Notes under the pieces: generated by a model
What the model was told of the DNA's origin: nothing
Databases searched by the model: none
What the model saw: the letters and a program-made list of their open reading frames with translations, nothing else
Made by a program: the position numbers and the translations under genes
From: UBA4486 sp041984885
GTDB lineage: Bacteria; Pseudomonadota; Gammaproteobacteria; Eutrophobiales; Eutrophobiaceae
Direction of reading: 5' to 3'
DNA: 64,000 bases
NCBI GenBank assembly: GCA_041984885.1
Contig: JBHIXH010000002.1
Location: 49,183-113,182 of the forward strand
In this document: one piece after another, positions 43,950 through 53,171 of the stretch
How positions within the stretch are numbered: the first letter of the stretch is position 1
Layout: each line of letters starts with the position of its first letter

Positions 43950-45068
43950 TCAGTCGTCGTCTTCATCCGGGATCTGCAATCGATGTTCTTCGGATAACAA
44001 CGTTTGTGCCCCGGATGTTACAACTTCATCACCCGGTTGCAGATTGTCTTCGATCAGGATACCGGAACCCGTGTCAACGGGATTGTTTAACACAATACGG
44101 GCGAACGCATCATCATCCACTTTCTGATATACCCAGTACTGGCCGGAGTGTAATAACACTGCTGCCTTTGGTACCACGACGCCCGAACGCGGTCGCCCCT
44201 CGGACTCTATCCAGGCATGCAGGCGCATGCCTACACGTAACCCTCTGGCATTCGTCCGCAGGTAATAAGTCTCGCCTTGCAATACCGGATCGACGCTTGG
44301 TGCCTCCGAGAGGATATAGGCCTTTCTTGCATTGAGCCGATCGGTCGAGCGATTCACATAGATAAAGCCAATGTTGGATTTCAGACTCTGATCACTTTTC
44401 AGGCTCAGCAATAATATGACTTCTTCATTTTCAACCAGACGTCTTAACAATTCAGACTCCGGGTTTAACAGAATCCCGGCAAGTTTATTTCCCCATTTAT
44501 GGCTCATCTGTCTTTTCTGGTTTTCCAGTCTCAGATCAAATGCGGAGATGCCCTGGCGCAGAACGTGTATCTCGGCTTGGATATCCTCTATTTTTCTGGA
44601 AGAAATGTTTGATGTCTCGCGATTCAGTTCGAGCAACTGCCTGAGTCGTTTTTCCAGGTTGTTTAACCGGGCTTGCTCAATCTTTTTTTCCGCCTCGATT
44701 TGCAACAACCCGGCACGGGAATCGAGCAATTGCTGCACATCGATAACACGAGCAAGCGTCTGTTGTTCATGCTGCAGGGTGATGCTTTCAAGCCGTGCTG
44801 TCCTGACACCACTCTGTTTCTGTTGATCCACGGATAATTGAACAGCCCGAATGCCCTCTTTAATAACGATGTTGGCAGGCACTATGTCATCATCATCGTC
44901 GTCATCATCATCTACATCGTGGTCGTGCCCGGCATTACTTTCGAATATTGTCAACATTCCGGTTTGCTTGATAAGGTTAATATCATCAATACCGGTTAAT
45001 ACCGAGACAATTGAACTGCCGAGAAGAATTATGATGAAGAATAAAAAAAGTCTGTAAAGCAATATCAT
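43950..45068 (-). CDS. RND periplasmic adaptor with His/Asp-rich N-terminus
   Basis: The 372-residue protein has an N-terminal membrane anchor (LYRLFLFFIIILLGSSIVSV), then an unusual acidic/His stretch with nine consecutive Asp after GHDHDV (about residues 48-62). A helical hairpin follows (about 100-185), then beta-barrel domains with GLRVGMRLHAWIESEGRPRSG, VPKAAVLLHSGQYWVYQKV and LQPGDEVVTSGAQTLLSEE. It links the inner-membrane pump to TolC. The Asp/His tract is likely to bind divalent metal, supporting a metal-efflux role. It overlaps the TolC-like gene by four bases. Confidence 0.86.
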   Translation of the reverse strand: MILLYRLFLFFIIILLGSSIVSVLTGIDDINLIKQTGMLTIFESNAGHDHDVDDDDDDDDDIVPANIVIKEGIRAVQLSVDQQKQSGVRTARLESITLQHEQQTLARVIDVQQLLDSRAGLLQIEAEKKIEQARLNNLEKRLRQLLELNRETSNISSRKIEDIQAEIHVLRQGISAFDLRLENQKRQMSHKWGNKLAGILLNPESELLRRLVENEEVILLLSLKSDQSLKSNIGFIYVNRSTDRLNARKAYILSEAPSVDPVLQGETYYLRTNARGLRVGMRLHAWIESEGRPRSGVVVPKAAVLLHSGQYWVYQKVDDDAFARIVLNNPVDTGSGILIEDNLQPGDEVVTSGAQTLLSEEHRLQIPDEDDD

Positions 45069-46537
45069 TGGCGTTTCTCGCTGTCTTCGAGACGCTCGCC
45101 GATCAACGTCGTCACTGCCTCTTCAGTATTAAATTTCAATCCCGGATTACCTGTCATGTAGCTGCGCATGGCAAAATAGCTTCGAATGATGTCATTTTTA
45201 AGTTCAAAAACCGAATGTTCTAGCCGGTTCAATTCGCGTTTTCCGCGCAGATATTCAATCCTGTCGACGTAACCCAGTTCGTACTGCTTTTCCAGATTGC
45301 TGAAATTTTGTTTTGCACTGTTCATAAGAACCAGGGCTTGATCGTGTGCATCTACTGACGTCTCATATCCTGACCAGAGAAGATTCAGTTGATTGATAAT
45401 TTGAGACTGTAATTGAAGAAAACGTTGTTGCATCAGTCTGCGTTCTGCCAATGCCTGTTCTATCTGCCCATCATTATTATGCAGTAATGGCAGCAACCAT
45501 GCTGTGCCAAGTGTCCAGATTTTATCATCCTGATCAAAAATAAAACCGGGCGAGAGCGTGATATCCGGATATTGTTTTTCGATCTGATATCGTAATGCCG
45601 CTTCAAACACCTGGTATTCAATCAGCGCTTTTTGTACATCGAGTCGATTTTGCAACATATCCTGCCTGATTTCAGGCCTGGTCAGTTCATACCGTTCAGT
45701 CGACGACCACTGATTCGCGAATTCAATGTCACGCCCTATAAATTTATCCGGGTTGATTCCCAGCATTGCGGCCAACTTTACGTAGCTCTCTGTGACCCTG
45801 GCCTGCTGTCGGGCCAGGGCCAACAGGTTTTTCTGGGTTTCCAGCCTGGTCACGCTGATTTCAAATTGATTGGTCTCGCCGGCATCCAGCCTCTGTTCAA
45901 GTACGTGAATGACTTGTTCAAGAATGGTTTTTTCGTTACGGAGAATTTCCAGGCCCTGTTTCGCTGCAAAATGCTCAAGGTAAGCCATATGTAATCGCTT
46001 TTGCAGATCGGCCGCGATTATTTGCACATCCATTTGCGTCATCAATGCCTGATTCGCCGCCTGATCGATTCTTGCCTGGCGTTTACCTTGCCGTTCATAA
46101 ACAAAATCAAGTAACAGGCCAATCAACCAGGGCGATTTACCATCGCTGGTGTCACTGTGATGCTCAAGAGGAATATTCAGTTGCGGATTGATTCTCTGCT
46201 GCGCGATGATTTGCTTTGACTGTTCGACCGGTATGGTCTGAATTGCCACGTTGATATCCGGATGAAAATATAACTGTGCGAGCGCCAGATTATCAAACTG
46301 CCATCGTTGTAGCGGCCAGTTGGTCAGAGGAAGAAATCGTTGATGAAACTGCTGAAATTCCGGGGCATCAACCGATAACGCCAGTTGATTCTCTAAAAAA
46401 TGCGCCGGGTCGATCGGTTCTGCCGAATAGTGGTAATTGACACAGGCGTGCAGACATAACAATGCTGCCAACAGGCAAAGCCGGAACGGCTTGCCCGGGA
46501 GAGACCGGATGTACGTTTGCGCGGGAAGCACTGCCAT
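45065..46537 (-). CDS. TolC-family outer-membrane lipoprotein channel
   Basis: The 490-residue protein has a lipoprotein-type signal (FRLCLLAALLCLHAC, acylation at the Cys near residue 32). It shows the repeated long-helix pattern of OEP/TolC proteins, for example RIDQAANQALMTQMDVQIIA, LEQRLDAGETNQFEISVTRL and YELGYVDRIEYLRGKRELNR. It forms the exit duct of the efflux system and is the first of the three pump genes. The start is ATG at 46537, 57 bases downstream of the PepSY gene. Confidence 0.88.
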   Translation of the reverse strand: MAVLPAQTYIRSLPGKPFRLCLLAALLCLHACVNYHYSAEPIDPAHFLENQLALSVDAPEFQQFHQRFLPLTNWPLQRWQFDNLALAQLYFHPDINVAIQTIPVEQSKQIIAQQRINPQLNIPLEHHSDTSDGKSPWLIGLLLDFVYERQGKRQARIDQAANQALMTQMDVQIIAADLQKRLHMAYLEHFAAKQGLEILRNEKTILEQVIHVLEQRLDAGETNQFEISVTRLETQKNLLALARQQARVTESYVKLAAMLGINPDKFIGRDIEFANQWSSTERYELTRPEIRQDMLQNRLDVQKALIEYQVFEAALRYQIEKQYPDITLSPGFIFDQDDKIWTLGTAWLLPLLHNNDGQIEQALAERRLMQQRFLQLQSQIINQLNLLWSGYETSVDAHDQALVLMNSAKQNFSNLEKQYELGYVDRIEYLRGKRELNRLEHSVFELKNDIIRSYFAMRSYMTGNPGLKFNTEEAVTTLIGERLEDSEKRQ

Positions 46538-46594
46538 ATGTCCTTCATTCTAGTTTTAATTGGCAATGCACTGAATAATAATGGGATTCAGGTG

Positions 46595-47113
46595 TTATTC
46601 ATAGCCGATCTGCCATAATTCCTCGTTCGCTTCGTGGATAGAGCCATCCTCGGCATTGATTTCAACTTTCATACGTTTGGCATTTTTCAGGACGATATCA
46701 AACTCGTAGACAAGCGTACCATCGGACTCGACCTCGTATTCCAGTTCAACAATTTCGCCGGGAAAGTGTTGCAGGGCGATACCACGGGCGGCCTTTTCCG
46801 AGATACCAACTTTTTTATCGGAACCGACCGGGACAAAACTGGTGACCTCGGATTCAATCTCGATAATCTCACCAGTCCCGGCATCACACTCGATATCCCA
46901 GTCCATCCCCTTGCCATCACGGATATCGAATTCATAGACCAGCGCATCGGATTCAGTTTTCAACTCGACCTTGACGACCCGACCGAATTGCCTGGATAGA
47001 GCCGAGGACATACACTGTTCCAGGTGGACCTGTCCATGTTGCAGCTCAACCGCCGGTAGTTGTTGTGGAACCAACAAACAAAATAAAGAGACAGATAGAC
47101 TTCTGCTACGCAT
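46595..47113 (-). CDS. PepSY-domain periplasmic protein
   Basis: The 172-residue product has a signal peptide (LSVSLFCLLVPQQLPAVEL) and two PepSY-like repeats (about 40-95 and 100-165). Each has VYEFDI or LVYEFDIVLKNAK strands followed by EINAEDG or ECDAGTG-type turns. PepSY proteins often accompany metal-resistance genes, where they may act as periplasmic sensors or inhibitors. It is upstream of the TolC-HlyD-RND genes on the same strand and is probably the first gene of the efflux operon. Confidence 0.8.
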   Translation of the reverse strand: MRSRSLSVSLFCLLVPQQLPAVELQHGQVHLEQCMSSALSRQFGRVVKVELKTESDALVYEFDIRDGKGMDWDIECDAGTGEIIEIESEVTSFVPVGSDKKVGISEKAARGIALQHFPGEIVELEYEVESDGTLVYEFDIVLKNAKRMKVEINAEDGSIHEANEELWQIGYE

Positions 47114-47128
47114 TATTGAGACCTCGTA

Positions 47129-48070
47129 TTGAATCCTAAACAGCCTACCCTGCTCTTCCTGATGCTGACAATAGGTCTTTCTCCCGAAGTTATGCTTGCC
47201 GGAGAGCAGGAGCTTGCCGCCATCTGTGCGCCATATCGCATTGAACTACCCCAGCCTGATCCGGATAAACTGGATCTCGGTTACACCGACGCATTGCTTT
47301 GGCGTGTCAGCAAGAATGACATTCACAGCTTTGTCTTCGGCACAATGCATACACAGGATCAACGTTTCAATAAAGTACCTCCACAAGTACGCGTTGCCAT
47401 CACGCAAAGCAAAATTTTTTTAAACGAGGTCGAACAGGATCAGGCAGCAGGCCAGACCTTTGTCGAATCAATGTATCTGACCGGAGACAAGACATTAAAC
47501 GGAAAATTACACCCGGAACTCGTCGACTTGCTGAAATACAAGGCAGAGAAATACGGCATTGATAAAAACCGGGCTGACCAGTTACAGCCATGGGCAGCAT
47601 TCAGTCTGATAGGCAGACCAAAACCGACACGGTCACTGACGCTGGACCAGAATATTATGAACTTCGCGTTCAGTCGCGGCCTGCAGGTGCACGCACTGGA
47701 GACGATTGAGGAATTGATCGCCAGCCTGGACAGTGTGCCCGAACAGGATCAACTGGAAATACTTGCCGACACGCTATGTAACCACAGTCAGATACTCCAG
47801 AGCAGCTGGGATTTGCTGCAATTGTATATTCGCAACGATCTCGCTGGCATGGTCCGATATAACTTTAAAAGTCATCGCGATGAAGAAGTCCATCAACGTT
47901 TTACCAAAATCATGGTGAACCAACGAAATCAACGATTGTTTCAACGCTCGCTACCCTGGTTGATGAAGTCTCCTGTTTTCATCGCTGTCGGTGCCTCGCA
48001 CATACATGGATCCAATGGTCTGCTCAGTATGTTCGTGGGAAACGGGTTTACTGTTGAACCAGTCTGGTGA
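47129..48070 (+). CDS. TraB/GumN family protein
   Basis: The 313-residue protein has a signal peptide (LLFLMLTIGLSPEVMLAG) and the TraB/GumN core: LLWRVSKNDIHSFVFGTMH with the conserved GTxH, FLNEVEQD, the middle helical part and a late PVFIAVGASHIHGSNGLLSM with the second GxxH pair. Related proteins are membrane-linked putative proteases or erythromycin-esterase-like hydrolases, and the biochemical role in bacteria is unclear. The frame opens with TTG at 47129; an ATG at 47162 is the alternative start but would shorten the signal. Confidence 0.82.
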   Translation: MNPKQPTLLFLMLTIGLSPEVMLAGEQELAAICAPYRIELPQPDPDKLDLGYTDALLWRVSKNDIHSFVFGTMHTQDQRFNKVPPQVRVAITQSKIFLNEVEQDQAAGQTFVESMYLTGDKTLNGKLHPELVDLLKYKAEKYGIDKNRADQLQPWAAFSLIGRPKPTRSLTLDQNIMNFAFSRGLQVHALETIEELIASLDSVPEQDQLEILADTLCNHSQILQSSWDLLQLYIRNDLAGMVRYNFKSHRDEEVHQRFTKIMVNQRNQRLFQRSLPWLMKSPVFIAVGASHIHGSNGLLSMFVGNGFTVEPVW

Positions 48071-48087
48071 TCTGCAACCGACAAAAT

Positions 48088-48333
48088 TTATTTCTGGTAT
48101 TTTTCTTTCCATTCGCTGTACGGCATACCGTAGACCATTTCGCGTACCTGCTCGTAGTCCAGGTCCAGACCTTTTTCATCTGCTGCTTCCTTATACCATT
48201 TGGACAGGCAATTTCGGCAAAACCCTGCCAGATTCATCAAATCTAGATTCTGCACCTCGGTGTGTTCACGTAAGTGTGAGACAAGACGTCGAAACGCGGC
48301 TGCCTCAAGTTCGGTTGCATTGACATCGCTCAT
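48088..48333 (-). CDS. DUF1244 family protein
   Basis: The 81-residue protein has the DUF1244 pattern: AAAFRRLVSHLREHTEVQNL followed by the conserved DLMNLAGFCRNCLSKWYKEA and YEQVREMVYGMPYSEWKEKY. The C-x-x-C in FCRNCLSK could bind metal or be redox active. Function is not known. The ATG at 48333 is preceded by AGGAG; the frame extends to 48471 but that part overlaps the next gene and is not part of the family. Confidence 0.88.
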   Translation of the reverse strand: MSDVNATELEAAAFRRLVSHLREHTEVQNLDLMNLAGFCRNCLSKWYKEAADEKGLDLDYEQVREMVYGMPYSEWKEKYQK

Positions 48334-48369
48334 GATTGTATCACTCCTGCTTGTATCTGCTTTCTGTAT

Positions 48370-48375
48370 TATAAT
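48370..48375 (+). promoter_or_regulatory. possible -10 element of the NDH-2 gene
   Basis: TATAAT at 48370-48375 lies 33 bases before the NDH-2 ATG. The matching -35 position (CTGCTT) is poor, so support is limited to the -10 box. Confidence 0.3.
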
Positions 48376-48407
48376 CTTCGCCACTTTAACAAAAAAGCTA
48401 ACATTCA

Positions 48408-49733
48408 ATGCCAGACAATCTTCATAAAATACTGTTGCTCGGTGGTGGTGCCGGCGGTCTCGAACTGGCAACCAGACTTGGAAATAAACTTGGCAGGAAA
48501 AAACTGGCTGACATCACGCTGATAGATAAAACGTCAACGCACATCTGGAAGCCGTTGTTACACGAAGTTGCTGCCGGTTCATTAAATTCCTATGAAGACG
48601 AACTTAGTTTCATGGCGCATAGCCACTGGAATCATTTTCGTTTTCGACTGGGCGAGGTCTGCGAGATCAATCGGCAGGACAAGACCGTCACAACCAGACC
48701 CACAATTGATGAAAATGGCGATGAGTATATTCCGGCACGAACCTTTCAATATGACACGCTCATCATTGCTGTCGGCAGTATTACGAATGATTTTAATATC
48801 CCGGGCGTGAAGGAACATTGCCAGTTTCTCGATCATCGGAGTGAAGCGGATCACTTTCACCAGTTCTTTCTGAAAAAAGCCTACGAGGTGCATGCCAACG
48901 ATGAACCATTACGCGACGGACAATTGAAGATCGCGATCGCAGGCGCCGGGGCAACCGGTGTTGAGCTCGCCGCAGAACTGCATGATTCGCTTGGCAAGCT
49001 GGTCGAATACGGATTCGATGGCATTAATCTGGAAGAAGATATGAAGATCAGTATTGTCGAGGCTGCGGACAAGATATTACCCGCGCTACCGGATCGCCTG
49101 ACAAACCGAACGACGAAGTTACTCGGTGACCTCGGTATCGAGATCATTCTCGGCGAACGCATCACCGAAGCAACCGCAGAGGGGTTTAAAACCGACAGCG
49201 GCAGGTTCATTCCATCAGAAATCAAGGTCTGGGCCGCCGGCATCAAGGCACCGGATTTCCTGACAAAAATCGAGGGACTGGAAACCAACCGTGCCAACCA
49301 GTTGCTGGTCAAACGCACATTACAAACAACAAACGATGAAGATATTTTCGCTTTTGGCGATTGTGCAGCCTGTCCCATGTCGTCAGCCGACGAACTGGTA
49401 CCACCACGGGCGCAGGCAGCACATCAACAGGCATCCATGATTTTTAAATCCATTAAAAACAGGCTCGCCGGCAAAGCCTTGCCCGAGTATGAATACGTGG
49501 ATTATGGCTCGTTGATCAATCTGAGCCGATACAGCACGGTAGGAAACATGATGGGTAACCTGGCCGGCAAGTTCAGCAGTTCAGTTTTTATCGAAGGTGT
49601 CGTAGCCCGGCTGGTTTATACATCGTTGTATAAAATGCATAAACTCGCCGTATTTGGCCTGACAAAAGTGATCTTCTCAACAATCGGCGACTTTTTTACG
49701 CGGCGTACCAAACCAAGGATGAAGCTGCACTAG
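48408..49733 (+). CDS. ndh: type II NADH dehydrogenase (NDH-2)
   Basis: NDH-2 is a single-subunit, non-proton-pumping NADH:quinone oxidoreductase at the inner face of the membrane. The 441-residue protein has the FAD loop ILLLGGGAGGLELATRLG, the NADH loop IAIAGAGATGVELAAELHD, the second FAD motif IFAFGDCAAC and the quinone-binding AHQQASMIFKSI. The amphipathic C-terminal end (LYKMHKLAVFGLTKVIFSTI) follows, with a basic tail. It ends one base before the stop of the convergent SRPBCC gene. Confidence 0.92.
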   Translation: MPDNLHKILLLGGGAGGLELATRLGNKLGRKKLADITLIDKTSTHIWKPLLHEVAAGSLNSYEDELSFMAHSHWNHFRFRLGEVCEINRQDKTVTTRPTIDENGDEYIPARTFQYDTLIIAVGSITNDFNIPGVKEHCQFLDHRSEADHFHQFFLKKAYEVHANDEPLRDGQLKIAIAGAGATGVELAAELHDSLGKLVEYGFDGINLEEDMKISIVEAADKILPALPDRLTNRTTKLLGDLGIEIILGERITEATAEGFKTDSGRFIPSEIKVWAAGIKAPDFLTKIEGLETNRANQLLVKRTLQTTNDEDIFAFGDCAACPMSSADELVPPRAQAAHQQASMIFKSIKNRLAGKALPEYEYVDYGSLINLSRYSTVGNMMGNLAGKFSSSVFIEGVVARLVYTSLYKMHKLAVFGLTKVIFSTIGDFFTRRTKPRMKLH

Positions 49734-49734
49734 C

Positions 49735-50148
49735 TCACTGACCCAGCATTCTTTGCAGGTTATCAAGCCCGGTCTGAAAGATACCCTCTATAGTTTTGAT
49801 CGCATCGCTTTCCGGCACACCGACCGGTTCAAATTCGCTCGACCACTCGACCACAGAATTGCCATTGTCCTGTTCGCGTACCAGTATGGTGGCCTTGTAA
49901 TTGGCAACCGGTAACGGGCCTTCTGTAATGATATAACTGTACAAGCGTTCGCTTTCACTCAGGCGTTCCAGCTTCTCGATGATCTTGCCACCGCCAACCA
50001 GACTGAGTTCACGAAACTCGCCCTGTTGTTTCAATTCACTTTTCTCAACTGCCGGGTGCCAGTCGGGAAGTGCGTTGAATCCGCCAATCAGTTCCCACAC
50101 CTGATCCGCAGAAACACCCAACTCGGTTTGCATGCTTACCTTTGCCAT
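49735..50148 (-). CDS. SRPBCC/START-like family protein
   Basis: The 137-residue protein follows the polyketide-cyclase/START-like helix-grip fold: VSADQVWELIGGFNALPDWH, RELSLVGGGKIIEKLERL and SVVEWSSEFEPVG ending in a long amphipathic helix. Such proteins bind small hydrophobic ligands; the ligand is unknown. It has a GGAGGAA ribosome-binding site. The 102 bases between it and the NtrC-type regulator stop are AT-rich with no other feature. Confidence 0.82.
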   Translation of the reverse strand: MAKVSMQTELGVSADQVWELIGGFNALPDWHPAVEKSELKQQGEFRELSLVGGGKIIEKLERLSESERLYSYIITEGPLPVANYKATILVREQDNGNSVVEWSSEFEPVGVPESDAIKTIEGIFQTGLDNLQRMLGQ

Positions 50149-50250
50149 TGTTTCCTCCTGTACTGGTGTATTTCATTCAGGATTAACAACTTATCCGTTA
50201 ACTTAATTTGAACGCGTACGCAATAAAATGTCCAGTCTAATCAGATGAAT

Positions 50251-51684
50251 TCAAGCATTACCCAGATCGTATTTTTTCATGCGGTAACGTAAAGCCATTC
50301 GCGTAATTCCAAGTTCGCGCGCTGCCCTGGACACATTCCCGTTTGTGCGTTGCAGCGCCTGTTTGATCAACGTCAGTTCGGCCTCACCCAATGTGATGTC
50401 ATCTTTTTGTGCCAGCGATTCATTTTCAGATACATCATGATCGGCTTTCCTGTTTTCCAGTGCGAGCTGTTCGGGTTGAATGGGGCCGCCGCCACTCAGT
50501 AGCACAGCGCGTTCGATCATATGTTTCAATTCACGTATGTTGCCTGGCCAGGCGTAATCAAGCACTGCCTCCTCTGCAGCGGTGCTCAATACCGACGCTT
50601 GAATGCCGTATCGATGCGCGGTTTGTTCGGCGAAACTGTTGGCCAGTAAAATGGCATCCCGTCCGCGTTGGCGCAGTGGCGGTAACTCGACACTGAGCAC
50701 GTTCAGACGATAATACAGGTCAGAACGGAATTCTCCCTTGTCTGATAACGTTTCCAGATTGCGGTTTGTCGCGGCGATGAACCAGGCGGCGACAGGCCGC
50801 TCGCTGGTCGTGCCAACACGGCGCAACGTTCTCCTCTCCAGTACGGCCAGTAACTTGGATTGCAGATCGAGAGGAATCTCGCCAACTTCATCAAGAAACA
50901 GGACGCCATCTTCGGCCGCCTCGATTAATCCGGTTCGGGCGACATGTGCATTGGTAAATGCGCCTTTTTCATGACCAAACAACTCCGCTTCAATCAGGTC
51001 TTTTGGCAATGAGGCACAATCCACGTGGACAAATGGTTTTTCATGGCGGGTACTTTGTTCATGTAATAAACGGGCCAGTACATCCTTGCCTGTACCGGTC
51101 TCACCGAGAATCAATACGGTCGGCGGTACGCTGTTAGCCGATTGCGTCAGTCTGGATATCTGGTTGACCTGCTTGCGAACCTCTTTTAGCTGTTTGCAAT
51201 CACCCAGCAACTGTACGCCTTCAACTGCATGTTGCTCCCGTTTGGCCGAATAGGTCAGCTTTTGATCACGTTCATAATTACTGAATACCTTATCGATATT
51301 TAACATCAACTCTTCCAGGTCGACCGGCTTTTTCAGATAATCAGAGGCACCCAGTTTCATCGCGGTGACGGCATCCTCGATTTCTCCATACGCCGACATG
51401 ACCAGCACAGAACAACTGGATTGTTCCTTGCTGCGGAGATCACTGAGAAAATCGAGCCCGGAACCGTCCGGCAGTCGCATATCCAGTAATATCAGGTCCG
51501 GGCTCATCTGCCTGAATTTATTTCGTGCATTATATAAATCACCGGCGATATCACTGACAAAACCGGAACGGGTCAAACGTTTTTGTACTGCGCGGGCGAG
51601 TACACTTTCATCTTCAACTATTAATATTGATTTCTCCCGTGTCGGCACTTCTGTCGGGGTGATAGATGAATCACTTTGTTGCAT
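50251..51684 (-). CDS. NtrC-family sigma-54-dependent response regulator
   Basis: The 477-residue regulator has a receiver domain (LIVEDESVLARAVQKRL; Asp in LILLDMRLPDGSG), a AAA+ domain and a Fis-type DNA-binding end. The AAA+ domain shows Walker A GETGTGKDVLA and Walker B GVLFLDEVGEI. The sigma-54 contact loop reads GAFTNA instead of the usual GAFTGA. The end carries NVSRAARELGITRMALRYRM. It shares 14 bases with the kinase gene that precedes it. The operon starts 274 bases from the divergent pqqA gene. I infer that it activates pqqA and pqqBCDE through the tandem palindromes at 53172-53214 and the related site at 18179. Confidence 0.9.
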   Translation of the reverse strand: MQQSDSSITPTEVPTREKSILIVEDESVLARAVQKRLTRSGFVSDIAGDLYNARNKFRQMSPDLILLDMRLPDGSGLDFLSDLRSKEQSSCSVLVMSAYGEIEDAVTAMKLGASDYLKKPVDLEELMLNIDKVFSNYERDQKLTYSAKREQHAVEGVQLLGDCKQLKEVRKQVNQISRLTQSANSVPPTVLILGETGTGKDVLARLLHEQSTRHEKPFVHVDCASLPKDLIEAELFGHEKGAFTNAHVARTGLIEAAEDGVLFLDEVGEIPLDLQSKLLAVLERRTLRRVGTTSERPVAAWFIAATNRNLETLSDKGEFRSDLYYRLNVLSVELPPLRQRGRDAILLANSFAEQTAHRYGIQASVLSTAAEEAVLDYAWPGNIRELKHMIERAVLLSGGGPIQPEQLALENRKADHDVSENESLAQKDDITLGEAELTLIKQALQRTNGNVSRAARELGITRMALRYRMKKYDLGNA

Positions 51685-53155
51685 CTGCTGACTCCTCAGT
51701 CGTTACAGGTAATGGCGCGGTAATTAACACTTCGGTGCCGTTGCCCTCGTCAATATTAAACGTCAATCCCCATCCATGTGTTTGACAAATCTTGAACGCA
51801 ATCGGGATTCCCAGTCCGGTGCCATATCTTTTGGTCGTAGGCCCCGGTTCCAGGTCTGCTGATTCTGGCTGGAACGGCAGGCCTCCGCCCGAATCCAGCA
51901 AGCTGATCACAACATGATCAAGATCTGTGTGAAATGAAATGGACAGGGTTGCGCCGCGATCCGACGCATCTACTGCGTTTGCCATCAGGCCATATAACGC
52001 CTGTTCCATTAAATCCGGATCAACATCGACGTGCACGTTTTCGTTCCAGTCGATTTTTTTCAATTCGATCTGCTTCTCTTCCAGCCTGGGCTTGAGAACT
52101 TCAACCGGGGACGACAACAGTTCGGTGACGCGCATGCGTCGTTTATTCGGTTTCAACGGATGCAGATACGAAACCAGCGCATTGACCCAGCGTCCCAACC
52201 GGTCGATCGTTTCCAGGATCGCCTGACGTGATTCGTGCAGTTCCTCCTTGTCCTCCACATCCTCGAGCACCTGAGCTGTCGCCCGAATCGCCGCCAGGGG
52301 ATTACGAATATTATGTGCTACCACCGGCACCAGTGCGCCCAGTGCCGCCTGCTTTTCACTCTGCACCAGCGCATCACGGCTGACTTCAAGATCGCTTGCC
52401 ATGCGATTGATTGCCGCTGCCAGTTCCGAAATCTCCTGCACCCCTTTTTCGGGGATCTGATGATCGAGATGTCCCTCACTGATGACGCGTGCACCACGCG
52501 TGATATCGAGCATTGGCGTGAGAAAGCCTTGATTCAGGATATTGCGCGCGAACCAGATCAACAGGATAGCCAGTATGATCGTGAGGGTGATGATGTATGG
52601 TGCCTGCTGCGTCCAGCGTTGCAGGTTCTGATCGAGTACCGCATGCTCCGCTTCCAGGCTGAGACGGAATTTCTCGTAGCGTTGTTCAAATATATTCACC
52701 ATTGCTTCGGCAAAACGTGGATCGAGAATTTTCATCCTGACACGTATGTCTGATGTATACGGATCGGTAAAAATCTTGTTCATGTCGCGCTGTATCTCGC
52801 GATACGATTGTTGCAGGCCCTGGATAGCTTCGTTTTCTGCGCGGCTCTCGGCCTGTTGCCGTAACAGATTAAATTGCTTGTCGATCAGGCGAGAATAATC
52901 CGCGTATACATCGAGTGATTGTGAATCCTCCAGTACGCGGACACGTATCGCCGCCTGAATTTGCCGAAACAGGGCGCTGCGCATCTGTTCCGTTGTCGAA
53001 ATCAATGTGTTCAACCGCACAGATTCATTGGAATTCTGATGCCAGAAATACGCAGACAGGCCACCAATTCCACCCGCGATGATGACCAGCAATAAAAAAG
53101 CGAACTCATGCAGTAAAAGCAGGCGACTCAATGATTTAGGTCGATTTAACCACAT
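51671..53155 (-). CDS. sensor histidine kinase of the NtrB type
   Basis: The 494-residue kinase has two membrane helices (about residues 12-32 and 195-215) around a 160-residue helical periplasmic sensor (QMRSALFRQIQAAIRVRVLE, IFEQRYEKFRLSLEAEHAVL). HAMP follows, then the phospho-acceptor helix with His in VVAHNIRNPLAAIRATAQVL and ATPase motifs MEQALYGLMANAVDAS, LLDSGGGLPF and GTGLGIPI. The periplasmic part resembles a four-helix bundle without known ligand. It is the first gene of the operon with the sigma-54 regulator. The perfect palindrome at 53172 is only 17 bases before its start, suggesting autoregulation. Confidence 0.9.
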   Translation of the reverse strand: MWLNRPKSLSRLLLLHEFAFLLLVIIAGGIGGLSAYFWHQNSNESVRLNTLISTTEQMRSALFRQIQAAIRVRVLEDSQSLDVYADYSRLIDKQFNLLRQQAESRAENEAIQGLQQSYREIQRDMNKIFTDPYTSDIRVRMKILDPRFAEAMVNIFEQRYEKFRLSLEAEHAVLDQNLQRWTQQAPYIITLTIILAILLIWFARNILNQGFLTPMLDITRGARVISEGHLDHQIPEKGVQEISELAAAINRMASDLEVSRDALVQSEKQAALGALVPVVAHNIRNPLAAIRATAQVLEDVEDKEELHESRQAILETIDRLGRWVNALVSYLHPLKPNKRRMRVTELLSSPVEVLKPRLEEKQIELKKIDWNENVHVDVDPDLMEQALYGLMANAVDASDRGATLSISFHTDLDHVVISLLDSGGGLPFQPESADLEPGPTTKRYGTGLGIPIAFKICQTHGWGLTFNIDEGNGTEVLITAPLPVTTEESADATK

Positions 53156-53171
53156 GCGTCGAGTATACGCG

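Noticed and set aside
48334..48471. N-terminal extension of the DUF1244 gene
   Set aside because: It overlaps the divergent NDH-2 start and has no family similarity; ATG 48333 has a good ribosome-binding site.
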